DNA of 64,000 bases from Streptomyces sp. NRRL S-646 (GCF_000720765.1 NZ_JODC01000007.1:942569-1006568); one strand, 5' to 3'; shown: positions 1 to 8,636, counted from the first letter of the stretch. Notes: a model not told the origin generated them from the sequence alone. Numbers and translations: made by a program.

Positions 1-1
1 C

Positions 2-412
2 GTGGTCCGCACACTCGCCGAGCACGGCATCGGATGCGGCGTCCTGATGGCCCCGGTGATCCCGTTCCTGAGCGACCGGCCCGCCCAACTGCGCGCCACC
101 GTACGGGCGATCGCAGCTGCCGGGGCCACCTCCGTCACCCCGCTGGTGCTGCATCTGCGGCCCGGCGCCCGCGAGTGGTTCATGGCTTGGCTGGCCCAGC
201 ACCACCCGTACCTGGTGCGCCGCTACGAGCGCCTGTACGCGGACGGCTCATACGCCCCCAAGTGGTACCAGCGCCGAATCACCCGTCAGGTCCACGAGCT
301 GGCCCAGGAGTACGGGATCGGCCCCACGCGCGCGGGGATGCCACGGCGGATCCGGCCGCCCGAGGCACCCGAGGCGGGGGTGTCCGAACCGACCCAACTC
401 ACGCTCATTTGA
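2..412 (+). CDS. Radical SAM protein (Rv2578c/spore-photolyase-like), C-terminal part
   Basis: This is the 3' part of a gene whose start lies left of the window; the GTG at position 2 is just the first possible codon. The visible 136 residues contain MAPVIPFLSD, then a stretch ending in VTPLVLHLRPG and REWFMAWL, and a basic C-terminus. I recognise this as the tail of the Rv2578c-type radical SAM family common in actinobacteria. The iron-sulfur CxxxCxxC motif would be in the missing N-terminal part, so it cannot be checked here. Function in this family is poorly known, so no reaction is assigned. The gene ends with TGA about 135 bases before the next start. Confidence 0.7.
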   Translation: MVRTLAEHGIGCGVLMAPVIPFLSDRPAQLRATVRAIAAAGATSVTPLVLHLRPGAREWFMAWLAQHHPYLVRRYERLYADGSYAPKWYQRRITRQVHELAQEYGIGPTRAGMPRRIRPPEAPEAGVSEPTQLTLI

Positions 413-547
413 GAGCATACGAGCGCATCCCGCGACCCGATCGGGTCAAGTCTTGCCAGAACGAGTTCTTCCGGGGCGGCTTTCCGGGAGGATGCGGCGA
501 GGACCGTGAGCCTCGCGGTCCGAAACCCTCCGTCCTGGGAGGACTTC

Positions 548-2143
548 ATGAGAAAACGCGCAGCGGTGCTGTGCGGTGCCGTCGTCGTCGTGGCCGGGAG
601 CTTCACGGCTCTCCCCGCCGGCGCGAGCACCTCGCAGTCCCCGCCATCCGCTCCCGCGGCGAAACTCACCTGGAAGAACTGCGCCACCACGAGCTATCCG
701 ACGCTCCAGTGCGCATCGCTCGACGTGCCGCTCGACCACCGGAACCCGCACGGTAAGCAGATCACCCTTGCGCTCTCGCGCGTGACGCACACCGCGCAGA
801 AGAGCCAGGGCCCGCTGCTGGTCAACCCCGGCGGTCCCGGCGGCAGCGGCCTCACGCTCGCCGGATTCGTCGCGTCCTCCCTGCCCAAGGCGGTCGCGGC
901 CCAGTACGACGTCATCGGCTTCGACCCGCGCGGGGTGGGCAAGAGCAAGCCCGCCCTCGACTGCAAGCCGGGCCACTTCAATCCGGTGCGCCCGGACACC
1001 GTGCCGAGCACACCGGCCCTGGAGAAGACCAACCTCGACCGCGCCAAGTCCTTCGCCGCCGCCTGCGGCACCAAGTACGCGAGCCTGCTGCCGTACATCA
1101 ACACCATTCAGGCCGTGCAGGACATGGACTCGATCCGCGCGGCCCTGGGCGCCCGGCAGACCAGCTACTTCGGCTACTCGTACGGCACCTACCTGGGCGC
1201 CGTCTACGCCAAGCTCTTCCCGCAGCGGGTGAAGCACCTGGTCCTGGACTCGATCGTCGACCCGACCGGCGTCTGGTACGACGACAACATCGCGCAGGGC
1301 TACGCCTTCGACGCCCGCCAGAAGGCCCTGATGGCCTGGATCGCCAAGTACGACTCGACGTACAAGCTCGGCACCGACCCGGCCAGCGTCGAGGCCAAGT
1401 GGTACGCGATGCGCAAGGCGGTCGCCAAGAAGCCGGCCGGCGACAAGGTGGGGGCCTCCGAGCTGGAGGACACGTTCATCCCCGGCGGCTACTACAACGG
1501 CTACTGGCCGTACCTGGCCGAGGCGTTCGCGGCGTATGTGAACGACAAGAACCCCGACCCGCTGGTCGAGACGTACCAGAACTTCGCCGCCGTCGACGCG
1601 TCCGGCGACAACGGCTACAGCATCTACGCCTCCGTACAGTGCCGTGACGCCTCCTGGCCGCGCGACTGGAACCAGTGGCGCAAGGACAACTGGGCGGTGT
1701 ACGAGAAGGCGCCGTTCATGGCTTGGAACAACGCCTGGTACAACGCGCCGTGCGCCTTCTGGCCGACGGACTCGCTGAAGCCGGTGCACGTCGCCAACGA
1801 CAAGCTGCCACCGGTACTGCTGTTCCAGGCGACCAACGACGCGGCCACCCCGTACGAGGGCGGCGTGACGGTCCACCGTCTGCTGGCCGGCTCGAGCTTC
1901 GTGGTCGAGCAGGGCGGCGGCAACCACGGCATCACCCTGAGTGGGAACGCCTGCCTGGACAAGTACCTGGCGACGTACCTGTCCGACGGCACGGTGCCGC
2001 GCAGCGGCGGCCCGATCGACGCGGTGTGCCCGAAGAAGCCCGACCCCAAGCCGCTGAGCACCAAGGAGGCGCTGAGCACGAAGGCGGCGCCGACGTCCGA
2101 CGGCGGCGCCACGCTGCACGGCCTGATCGGCTTCCGCGGCTGA
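548..2143 (+). CDS. Secreted alpha/beta hydrolase, S33 tripeptidyl-aminopeptidase type
   Basis: Predicted exported peptidase of 531 residues. The ATG at 548 is preferred over an in-frame start at 506 because a perfect GGAGGA (538-543) sits just upstream and the protein then begins with a classic signal peptide: MRKR, a hydrophobic stretch of about 18 residues, then AxA near residue 26. Catalytic triad candidates are Ser211 in GYSYGTYLG, Asp431 in QATNDAATP and His460 in GGGNHGI, and the GGPGGSG oxyanion loop is near residue 95. This layout matches Streptomyces SlpD/SlpE and Tap-type mycelial aminopeptidases, which remove N-terminal peptides from secreted proteins. Substrate is inferred from the family only. 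It stands alone, with no operon partner. Confidence 0.9.
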   Translation: MRKRAAVLCGAVVVVAGSFTALPAGASTSQSPPSAPAAKLTWKNCATTSYPTLQCASLDVPLDHRNPHGKQITLALSRVTHTAQKSQGPLLVNPGGPGGSGLTLAGFVASSLPKAVAAQYDVIGFDPRGVGKSKPALDCKPGHFNPVRPDTVPSTPALEKTNLDRAKSFAAACGTKYASLLPYINTIQAVQDMDSIRAALGARQTSYFGYSYGTYLGAVYAKLFPQRVKHLVLDSIVDPTGVWYDDNIAQGYAFDARQKALMAWIAKYDSTYKLGTDPASVEAKWYAMRKAVAKKPAGDKVGASELEDTFIPGGYYNGYWPYLAEAFAAYVNDKNPDPLVETYQNFAAVDASGDNGYSIYASVQCRDASWPRDWNQWRKDNWAVYEKAPFMAWNNAWYNAPCAFWPTDSLKPVHVANDKLPPVLLFQATNDAATPYEGGVTVHRLLAGSSFVVEQGGGNHGITLSGNACLDKYLATYLSDGTVPRSGGPIDAVCPKKPDPKPLSTKEALSTKAAPTSDGGATLHGLIGFRG

Positions 2144-2205
2144 GCACGACCCGAAGGTGAGGTCCCGTCGGGGGCGTTGTCAGACCCATGGTCCACGATG
2201 GACGC

Positions 2206-2604
2206 ATGAGTGAGCTGACCAGGATCACCGCCCCCGACGGGGTCTTCCCCGCCGCGCAGTACAGCCACGTCGTCATGGGCACGGGCCGTTTCGTCGCGAT
2301 CGCCGGCCAGCTCGCGCTGGACGAGGACGGCAAACTCGTCGGCGAGGGCGACCCCGAGGCCCAGGCCCGCCAGGTCTTCGAGAACCTCCGCCGCTGCCTG
2401 GCCTCCGTCGGGGCGACCTTCGACGACGTCGTCAAACTCACCTACTTCGTCACGGACACAGCACACCTGCCCGCGATCCGCACGGCCCGCGCCACCCACA
2501 TACCCGACGACCGGCTCCCCGCCGCCTCCGCGGTACAGGTCACCGCGCTGGTCCGACCCGAGTTCCTGATGGAGATCGAGGCGTTCGCGGTCGTGGGCGG
2601 GTGA
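2206..2604 (+). CDS. RidA family protein (YjgF/YER057c/UK114)
   Basis: Small cytosolic protein of 132 residues starting MSELTRITAPDGVFP. An ATG six codons upstream (2188) is possible, but the homologous part starts here. Family landmarks visible are the early PAAQYSHVV segment, IAGQLALDEDG, a central QARQVFENL helix and a C-terminal stretch near VRPEFLMEIEAFAV, where RidA proteins carry their substrate-binding residues. RidA proteins form trimers and hydrolyse reactive enamine/imine intermediates from PLP enzymes. This member could belong to a less-studied subgroup, so the exact activity is uncertain. Its stop overlaps the GTG of the next gene, so the two are probably translated together. Confidence 0.88.
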   Translation: MSELTRITAPDGVFPAAQYSHVVMGTGRFVAIAGQLALDEDGKLVGEGDPEAQARQVFENLRRCLASVGATFDDVVKLTYFVTDTAHLPAIRTARATHIPDDRLPAASAVQVTALVRPEFLMEIEAFAVVGG

Positions 2605-3125
2605 GCGGGCTCCTGGTCCGGGAGATGACTCTCGCCGACTGCGAACGCGTGGCGGCGATCCGAGTCGGCGGCTGGCAGTCCGCGTACCGGGGGATCATCC
2701 CGCAGTCCTACCTGGACGCGATGAGCGTTCCGGAGGACGCCGAGCGACGACGGGTGCGCTTCCTGCAGCGCAACCCCGGAGTACTGAACCTGGTCGCCGA
2801 GCAGGCCGGGGAGGTCATCGGCTGGCTCTGTCACGGCCCGCGCCGGGACGTCGAAGTGCACACGGGAGATGCCGAGTTGTACGCGATCTACGTCGCCCCG
2901 GGCCGGTACGGCGGCGGCATCGGGCGAGCCCTCCTCCAGGAGTCCACGCGTCGGTGCACGGCCGCCGGACACGGCCGCCTGTTCCTCTGGGTCCTCAAGG
3001 AGAACCATCGCGCGCGCCACTTCTACGAGGCATCCGGCTTCCGTCCGGACGGCACCGAGGAGCCTTTCGAGGTGGACGGAGTCGAAGTACCGGAAGTCCG
3101 GTACGTCAGGGAGCTTTCGGCCTGA
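2601..3125 (+). CDS. GNAT family N-acetyltransferase
   Basis: Acetyltransferase of 174 residues. The GTG start overlaps the stop of the RidA gene by four bases (GTGA), indicating translational coupling. The acetyl-CoA binding motif A is seen as YVAPGRYGGGIGRALL (R/Q-x-x-G-x-G/A type) in the second half, followed by the usual NHRARHFYEASGF segment of the GNAT C-terminal strand. The substrate cannot be read from the sequence: GNAT proteins acetylate amines on small molecules, antibiotics, peptides or proteins. It is convergent with the HEAT-repeat gene, with only seven bases between the stops. Confidence 0.9.
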   Translation: MSGLLVREMTLADCERVAAIRVGGWQSAYRGIIPQSYLDAMSVPEDAERRRVRFLQRNPGVLNLVAEQAGEVIGWLCHGPRRDVEVHTGDAELYAIYVAPGRYGGGIGRALLQESTRRCTAAGHGRLFLWVLKENHRARHFYEASGFRPDGTEEPFEVDGVEVPEVRYVRELSA

Positions 3126-3132
3126 CGCGGCG

Positions 3133-3708
3133 TCACCTCTGTTTCGGGATCCGGGCCAGCGCCCGGACCGCCGCCTCCGCCAGGGCCGGGTGGGCCAGCG
3201 CCTCGTTGAGGACGGGTCTGGCGCGGGCGTCCTCCAGAGCGCCGAGGCCCTCCACGCAGGCGAGCGCCACCCGGCGGTACGGGTCGTGCGGGCGCAGCCT
3301 GCGCTCCAGGGTGGTGATCAGCGCGGGCACGGACTCGGGGGCGCGCAGCTGCGCAAGGAGCCGGACCGGGTGGAGGGCGTAGGCGACGCGGAGTTCGTTG
3401 GTGGCGAGGGCTGCCGCCGCGCGGGCGGTGCGCGGATCGCCGAGATGGGCGAGGGCGTGGGCGGCGGAGGCACAGCGCTGCGGATCGCGGTGGTTCAGAA
3501 ACAGGACGAGGGCCTCGAAGGCACGCCGGTCACCCGCAAGCCCCAGCCGGAACGCGGCCAGCTCCCTGGCCCACAGCGGCTGCCCGGACTCGGTGAGCAC
3601 CCGCGCCAGCTCGTCGGGGTCCTCGGTGGCCACGAGACGGTCGTACGCGGCCGTCGCCCCCGACTCCGCCCGTAAACGCTCCGTGAGTGATCGCAACTCT
3701 TCGTCCAT
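3133..3708 (-). CDS. HEAT-repeat-like protein
   Basis: Hypothetical protein of 191 residues made of helical pairs that look like HEAT or PBS-lyase repeats. Recurrent units are ARELAAFRLGLAGD, CASAAHALAHLGD, LLAQLRAPESVPALI, ALACVEGLGALED and LAEAAVRALARI, each with the Ala/Leu pattern and the D or P at the turn. HEAT arrays are protein-interaction scaffolds, and no catalytic residue is visible. The gene is on the opposite strand to its neighbours. Upstream of its start is the roughly 400-base gap leading to the hydroxyacyl-CoA dehydrogenase, so a divergent promoter is likely there. Confidence 0.75.
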   Translation of the reverse strand: MDEELRSLTERLRAESGATAAYDRLVATEDPDELARVLTESGQPLWARELAAFRLGLAGDRRAFEALVLFLNHRDPQRCASAAHALAHLGDPRTARAAAALATNELRVAYALHPVRLLAQLRAPESVPALITTLERRLRPHDPYRRVALACVEGLGALEDARARPVLNEALAHPALAEAAVRALARIPKQR

Positions 3709-4104
3709 GACACCGAAGATTAGAGGGGACGCCGATCTCTCGGGACGTACATCACAAACACGGGGACTAGCGCGCTCGTTACCCGCCGGTTAAGCTCAGA
3801 CGAGCGAGTTACCCACTCGCATCTCCTTACGGCGGCCTGGTGACGCAGCCGTCGTAAGAGCAGTCGGTTCGGTACCTCAGGTACCGCAGCACGACCCGGC
3901 CACGGGACAGGGCCGGTCGGATTTCCCACCGTTCGCTCCAGGCGTGTGCACGCCCACGGCGACGGCACCGGGCGTGTGCGCTTGCAGCCCGGCAACACCC
4001 GCATTCCTTTCACGCACCCGGTGCGCCAGGTCCGGCTTCGGCCGGATTCCCTCGGCGCACCCGGGCGCTCTCCCAGTCGTCACCCTCATGCCTGGAGTCC
4101 CGCG
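3709..4104 (+). promoter_or_regulatory. Structured intergenic leader upstream of the hydroxybutyryl-CoA dehydrogenase
   Basis: This 396-base gap holds no convincing gene but several base-paired elements. There is a 10-bp stem with one G-T pair at 3826-3835/3849-3858, a near-perfect palindrome of 7-base arms at 3870-3876/3880-3886 around TCA (CGGTACC ... GGTACCG), and a TTCG-capped 6-bp stem at 4031-4046. The palindrome is a candidate operator. The stems could be part of an untranslated leader. None matches a riboswitch consensus I know. The likely ribosome site GGAG at 4094-4097 serves the ATG at 4105. Confidence 0.5.
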
Positions 4105-5910
4105 ATGGCCACTCCCCTGTCCCACACCCCTTCCTCTTCGCTCACGACCATTGCCGTCGTCGGCCTCGGCACCATGGGCACCGGTATCACCGAGGTCCTC
4201 GCCAAGGCCGGCCGCGAGGTCGTCGGCATCGACATCAGCGAGGCCGCGGCCGCCAAGGCCCTCGCCACTCTGGAGGCGGCCACTGCCCGTGCCGTGGAGC
4301 GGGGCCGGCTGACCGAGCAGGAGCGCGCGGACGTCCTCGCCCGCGTCCGCACCTCCACCGACCTGCAGGCCGCGGCCGACGCCGACCTCGTCATCGAGGT
4401 GGCTCCGGAGTCGTACGAGATCAAGCACCAGATCTTCCGTGAGCTCGACGGGATCGTCCGCCCGGAGACGATCCTGGCGACCGGCACCAACGCCCTGTCC
4501 GTGACCCGTCTGGCCGCCGACTCGGCCCGTCCGGAGCGCGTGCTGGGCCTGCACTTCTTCAACCCGGCGCCCGCGATGAAGCTGGTCGAGGTCGTCTCCT
4601 CCGTCCTCACCGCGCCGACTGCCGTCACCGCGGTCACCAACCTCGCCCTCGACCTCGGCAAGGAGCCCGTCGCGGTCGGCGACCGGCCCGGGTTCGTCGC
4701 CGACGGCCTGCTGTTCGGCTACCTCAACCAGGCCGCCGCGATGTACGAGGCGAAGTACGCCTCCCGCGAGGACATCGACGCGGCGATGCGGCTCGGCTGC
4801 GGTCTGCCGATGGGCCCCCTCGCGCTGCTCGACCTCATCGGTGTCGACACCGCGCGCACGGTCCTGGAGGCCATGTACGCCGAGTCCCACGACCGGCTGC
4901 ACGCCCCCGCGCCGATCCTCAAGCAGCTCAGTGAGGCGGGCCTGACCGGCCGCAAGTCGGGCCGCGGCTTCTACACCTACGAGGCCCCGGGCAGCGCCAC
5001 CGTCGTGCGGGACGCGCTGACGCCGCTGGACGGCGCGGCCCTCACCCCGGGCCGCGAGGTGCGCTCCGTCGGCGTCGCGGGCTCCGGCACCATGGCGTCC
5101 GGTATCGCCGAGGTCTTCGCCAAGGCAGGCTACGAGGTCGTCCTCGCCGCCCGCAGCGAGGAGAAGGCGCAGGCCGCCAAGGCCCGTATCGGCAAGTCGC
5201 TGTCGCGCTCCGTCGACAAGGGGCGGATGACCGCCGAGGCGGCCGCGCAGACCCTGGACCGGATCACCGCGGCGGGTTCGTACGAGTCCTTCGCCGACGT
5301 CGACCTGGCCGTCGAGGCGGTCGCCGAGGACCTGGAGATCAAGCAGCAGCTGTTCGCCACGCTGGACAAGGTCTGCAAGCCGGGCGCAGTCCTGGCCACC
5401 ACGACCTCCTCACTGCCCGTGGTCGCCTGCGCCCGCGCCACCTCGCGCCCGCAGGACGTGATCGGCATGCACTTCTTCAACCCGGCACCGGCGATGAAGC
5501 TGGTCGAGGTCGTCCGCACGGTGTTGACGGCCGAGGACGTCCACGCGACGGTGCGCGAGGTGTGTGGACGGATCAAGAAGCATGCGGTCGACTGTGGAGA
5601 CCGTGCAGGCTTCATCGTGAATGCACTGCTTTTCCCGTACCTCAACAACGCGATCAAGATGGTGCAGGAACACTATGCATCTCTTGACGACATTGACGCG
5701 GCGATGAAGCTGGGCGGCGGCTACCCGATGGGTCCCTTCGAGCTCCTGGACGTCGTCGGGCTCGACGTCTCCCTGGCGATCGAGAAGGTCCTGCACCGCG
5801 AGTTCCGCGACCCGGGCCTGGCCCCCGCGCCGCTCCTGGAGCACCTGGTGGCCGCGGGCTGCCTCGGCCGCAAGACGGGCCGTGGCTTCCGCGAATATGC
5901 CCGCCGCTGA
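4105..5910 (+). CDS. Tandem-fused 3-hydroxybutyryl-CoA dehydrogenase
   Basis: Cytosolic NAD(P)-dependent dehydrogenase of 601 residues made of two complete copies of the 3-hydroxyacyl-CoA dehydrogenase fold. Copy one starts with the Rossmann motif VGLGTMGTG, copy two with VAGSGTMASG near residue 320. Each has the HFFNPAPAMKLVEVV active-site segment and a GLTGRK/CLGRKTGRGF C-terminal motif. It interconverts acetoacetyl-CoA and 3-hydroxybutyryl-CoA. That fits the adjacent operon, because crotonyl-CoA from this route is the substrate of Ccr. The start at 4105 has GGAG eight bases upstream; an in-frame ATG at 3946 gives an unrelated proline/arginine-rich N-terminus and is rejected. The fused duplication is typical of streptomycete homologues. 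Confidence 0.9.
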   Translation: MATPLSHTPSSSLTTIAVVGLGTMGTGITEVLAKAGREVVGIDISEAAAAKALATLEAATARAVERGRLTEQERADVLARVRTSTDLQAAADADLVIEVAPESYEIKHQIFRELDGIVRPETILATGTNALSVTRLAADSARPERVLGLHFFNPAPAMKLVEVVSSVLTAPTAVTAVTNLALDLGKEPVAVGDRPGFVADGLLFGYLNQAAAMYEAKYASREDIDAAMRLGCGLPMGPLALLDLIGVDTARTVLEAMYAESHDRLHAPAPILKQLSEAGLTGRKSGRGFYTYEAPGSATVVRDALTPLDGAALTPGREVRSVGVAGSGTMASGIAEVFAKAGYEVVLAARSEEKAQAAKARIGKSLSRSVDKGRMTAEAAAQTLDRITAAGSYESFADVDLAVEAVAEDLEIKQQLFATLDKVCKPGAVLATTTSSLPVVACARATSRPQDVIGMHFFNPAPAMKLVEVVRTVLTAEDVHATVREVCGRIKKHAVDCGDRAGFIVNALLFPYLNNAIKMVQEHYASLDDIDAAMKLGGGYPMGPFELLDVVGLDVSLAIEKVLHREFRDPGLAPAPLLEHLVAAGCLGRKTGRGFREYARR

Positions 5911-5975
5911 CGGCGCCGGCGACTGGTTCAGAGGCGAGACGGACTGGGGCGGACTGCTCGGCCCGACCGGAGGAC

Positions 5976-5996
5976 CCCCGCCCGCGCAGGGCGGGG
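5976..5996 (+). terminator. GC hairpin downstream of the dehydrogenase
   Basis: Perfect 8-bp stem CCCCGCCC / GGGCGGGG around GCGCA between the dehydrogenase stop and the TetR start. There is no T-run after it, so termination strength is uncertain, although many streptomycete terminators lack one. Confidence 0.45.
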
Positions 5997-6009
5997 TAAC
6001 CCCCGTACA

Positions 6010-6027
6010 TGCGCATCAAGCTGCGCA
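6010..6027 (+). promoter_or_regulatory. Candidate operator upstream of the TetR gene
   Basis: Two copies of TGCGCA separated by six bases form a dyad ending 19 bases before the TetR start. Position and symmetry fit an autoregulatory TetR operator. This is an inference from symmetry only. Confidence 0.35.
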
Positions 6028-6046
6028 CATGCAGTACGTTCGGGTC

Positions 6047-6862
6047 ATGTCCCAGCCCGCCAAGTCCTCACGTACACCAGCTACGCCCGACGCGCCGGAA
6101 AGTGCCGCAGGCAGTCGCGCGGCCGCCCAGCGGCTCAAGATGCGCCGCGAACTGGCGGCCGCGGCGATGGAGCTGTTCGCGACCAAGGGGTACGAGGCGA
6201 CCACCGTCGACGAGATCGCGGCCGCGGCCGGGGTCGCGCGCCGCACGTTCTTCCGTCACTTCCGCTCCAAGGAAGAGGCGATCTTCCCCGACCACGACGA
6301 CACGTTGATCCGTGCGGAGGCCGTGCTCAATGCGGCTCCCGCGCACGAGCACCCGCTCGACACGGTGTGCCGCGGCATCAAGGAAGTCATGCGGATGTAC
6401 GCGGCGCGGCCGGAGATCTCGGTCGCCCGCTACAAGCTGACGCGTGAGGTGCCCACGCTGCGCGAGGCGGAGATCGCGTCGGTGGCCCGTTACGAGCGCC
6501 TCTTCACCCGCTACCTCCTCGGCCACTTCGACGAGCATGCGCACGACGACGACGCCAACGACGACCCGCTGCTGGCCGAGGTCGCCGCGTCCGCCGTGGT
6601 CACCGCCCACAACCACGTCCTCAGACGCTGGCTGCGGGCGGGCGGGCAGGGCGACGTGGAGGCGCAGCTGGACCACGCCTTCGCGATCGTGCGCAAGACG
6701 TTCGGGACGGGCATCGGGGCGGGGCGCAGCACGACGACTACGAGGCCGACGGCTCCCGCGGCCGTCTCCACCCAGGGCGAGGTCCTGGTCACCGTAGCCC
6801 GCACCGACGCCCCGCTGGACGAGGTCATGCGGACCATCGAGCAGGCGCTCAAGGAGCGCTGA
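6047..6862 (+). CDS. TetR family transcriptional regulator
   Basis: Regulator of 271 residues. The N-terminal helix-turn-helix is clear at about residues 25-75: AMELFATKGYEATTVDEI followed by AGVARRTFFRHFRSKEEA. The remainder is an all-helical ligand-binding region with a long, low-complexity C-terminal extension (Thr/Pro-rich near residue 225, then a conserved-looking EVLVTVARTDAPLDEVMRTIEQAL). The ATG at 6047 is chosen because the domain starts shortly after it; an ATG at 6029 and a start at 5882 inside the previous gene are less likely. It sits immediately before ccr, and a regulator of this type in this position probably controls the ethylmalonyl-CoA operon and itself. The ligand is unknown; an acyl-CoA is a reasonable guess. 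Confidence 0.9.
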   Translation: MSQPAKSSRTPATPDAPESAAGSRAAAQRLKMRRELAAAAMELFATKGYEATTVDEIAAAAGVARRTFFRHFRSKEEAIFPDHDDTLIRAEAVLNAAPAHEHPLDTVCRGIKEVMRMYAARPEISVARYKLTREVPTLREAEIASVARYERLFTRYLLGHFDEHAHDDDANDDPLLAEVAASAVVTAHNHVLRRWLRAGGQGDVEAQLDHAFAIVRKTFGTGIGAGRSTTTTRPTAPAAVSTQGEVLVTVARTDAPLDEVMRTIEQALKER

Positions 6863-6885
6863 GGCCTCTCCAGACCTGTGATGAC

Positions 6886-6912
6886 GGCCACCCTTCGGGG
6901 TGGCCGTTTTGG
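6886..6912 (+). terminator. Rho-independent terminator after the TetR gene
   Basis: Perfect 8-bp stem GGCCACCC / GGGTGGCC with a TTCG tetraloop (6886-6905), followed by GTTTTGG. It isolates tetR from the ccr operon. Confidence 0.85.
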
Positions 6913-7275
6913 CATGTCAGAGCCCCTTTTCCCACACCTTTCAAGCCCTGTTTCGATCGATCATCGCTCATTTGTTACGTAAAGATTTCACCTGAGGGCA
7001 ATCTCTGGCACTCAGTGCCTTGCGAGGTGACACGCGGTGTCATACGTTGAAGGAGTCCGGGCGGCCGGCGTGCAGAGACCTACCGCACGTCGGCTGTCCC
7101 CTCAAGCCCATGGCTTGCGCGCCCGGACGCCTGCGTCACAGGCAACCTCCCGCGCCACAAAGCGCTGCCGAACAGCACCACCGCCGAACCGACGGCACTT
7201 CTCAAAAAACCTCAGCAGCACCGACGTAACCCTCAGCGTCCCTCCCTCAGGACGCGTATCGCCGGAGGCAACACC
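6913..7275 (+). promoter_or_regulatory. ccr operon promoter region with 15-base palindrome
   Basis: Gene-free region of about 360 bases before ccr. It contains a perfect palindrome TGACAC-GCG-GTGTCA at 7028-7042 and a TTACGTAA dyad at 6975-6982, both plausible protein-binding sites. I see no cobalamin riboswitch consensus even though the downstream mutase uses B12. GGAGG at 7264-7268 is the ribosome site for the GTG start of ccr. Confidence 0.5.
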
Positions 7276-8619
7276 GTGACCACGAAGGACATCCTGGACG
7301 CGATCCAGTCGCCGGACTCGACGCCGGCCGACTTCGCCGCCCTGCCGCTCCCCGAGTCGTACCGCGCGATCACCGTGCACAAGGACGAGACGGAGATGTT
7401 CGCGGGCCTGGAGACCCGCGACAAGGACCCGCGCAAGTCGATCCACCTGGACGAGGTTCCGCTGCCGGAGCTCGGCCCGGGCGAGGCCCTGGTGGCCGTC
7501 ATGGCCTCCTCGGTCAACTACAACTCCGTGTGGACCTCGATCTTCGAGCCCCTGTCGACCTTCGGGTTCCTGGAGCGCTACGGCCGCCTGTCGGAGCTGA
7601 CCAAGCGCCACGACCTGCCGTACCACATCATCGGCTCCGACCTCGCGGGCGTCGTCCTGCGCACCGGCCCCGGCGTCAACGCCTGGAAGCCCGGTGACGA
7701 GGTCGTCGCGCACTGCCTCTCCGTCGAACTCGAGTCGTCGGACGGCCACAACGACACGATGCTCGACCCCGAGCAGCGCATCTGGGGCTTCGAGACGAAC
7801 TTCGGCGGGCTCGCCGAGATCGCGCTCGTCAAGTCCAACCAGCTGATGCCGAAGCCGGACCACCTGTCGTGGGAGGAGGCCGCCGCTCCGGGCCTGGTCA
7901 ACTCCACCGCGTACCGCCAGCTGGTCTCCCGCAACGGCGCCGGCATGAAGCAGGGCGACAACGTCCTGATCTGGGGCGCGAGCGGCGGTCTGGGCTCGTA
8001 CGCCACGCAGTTCGCACTGGCCGGTGGCGCCAACCCGATCTGTGTCGTGTCCTCGCCGCAAAAGGCGGAGATCTGCCGGGCGATGGGCGCCGAGGCGATC
8101 ATCGACCGCAACGCCGAGGGCTACAAGTTCTGGAAGAACGAGCACGAGCAGGACCCGCGCGAGTGGAAGCGCTTCGGAAAGCGCATCCGCGAGCTGACCG
8201 GCGGCGAGGACGTCGACATCGTCTTCGAGCACCCCGGCCGCGAGACCTTCGGCGCCTCCGTCTACGTCACGCGCAAGGGCGGCACCATCGTCACCTGCGC
8301 CTCGACCTCGGGCTACAACCACGAGTACGACAACCGCTACCTGTGGATGTCCCTGAAGCGGATCATCGGCTCGCACTTCGCCAACTACCGCGAGGCCTGG
8401 GAGGCCAACCGGCTCATCGCGAAGGGCAAGATCCACCCGACGCTGTCGAAGGTCTACTCCCTGGAGGAGACCGGGCAGGCCGCGTACGACGTGCACCGCA
8501 ACCTCCACCAGGGCAAGGTCGGCGTGCTGTGCCTGGCCCCCGAGGAGGGCCTCGGCGTGCGCGACGAGGAGCTGCGCGCCAAGCACATCGACGCCATCAA
8601 CCGCTTCCGCAACATCTGA
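7276..8619 (+). CDS. ccr: Crotonyl-CoA carboxylase/reductase
   Basis: Cytosolic enzyme of 447 residues that reduces crotonyl-CoA with NADPH while fixing CO2, giving (2S)-ethylmalonyl-CoA. It belongs to the medium-chain dehydrogenase family; the NADPH fold is seen as WGASGGLGSYATQFAL near residue 233. Residues that bind CO2 in characterised Ccr enzymes are present: Asn81 in SSVNYNSVW, Phe172-Glu173 in WGFETNFGG and His367 in GSHFANY. This separates true Ccr from plain enoyl reductases. GTG start with GGAGG nine bases upstream. It is the first gene of a packed operon with meaA, the lyase, the hydratase and the dehydrogenase, which together carry acetyl units towards glyoxylate and propionyl-CoA. 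It can also feed ethylmalonyl extender units to polyketide synthases. Confidence 0.96.
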   Translation: MTTKDILDAIQSPDSTPADFAALPLPESYRAITVHKDETEMFAGLETRDKDPRKSIHLDEVPLPELGPGEALVAVMASSVNYNSVWTSIFEPLSTFGFLERYGRLSELTKRHDLPYHIIGSDLAGVVLRTGPGVNAWKPGDEVVAHCLSVELESSDGHNDTMLDPEQRIWGFETNFGGLAEIALVKSNQLMPKPDHLSWEEAAAPGLVNSTAYRQLVSRNGAGMKQGDNVLIWGASGGLGSYATQFALAGGANPICVVSSPQKAEICRAMGAEAIIDRNAEGYKFWKNEHEQDPREWKRFGKRIRELTGGEDVDIVFEHPGRETFGASVYVTRKGGTIVTCASTSGYNHEYDNRYLWMSLKRIIGSHFANYREAWEANRLIAKGKIHPTLSKVYSLEETGQAAYDVHRNLHQGKVGVLCLAPEEGLGVRDEELRAKHIDAINRFRNI

Positions 8620-8636
8620 GACACCCGGGGTCATAG

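Noticed and set aside
446..2119. Long minus-strand frame opposite the secreted peptidase
   Set aside because: It has a low-complexity Arg/Val-rich composition with no family. The plus strand has a signal peptide and a catalytic triad.
3946..4104. N-terminal extension of the hydroxybutyryl-CoA dehydrogenase
   Set aside because: The extension is Arg/Pro/His-rich and crosses hairpins, and a ribosome site lies directly before ATG 4105.
6863..7275. Cobalamin riboswitch upstream of ccr/meaA
   Set aside because: I looked for the B12-box and GCCACTG-like core and found neither, so it is not claimed.
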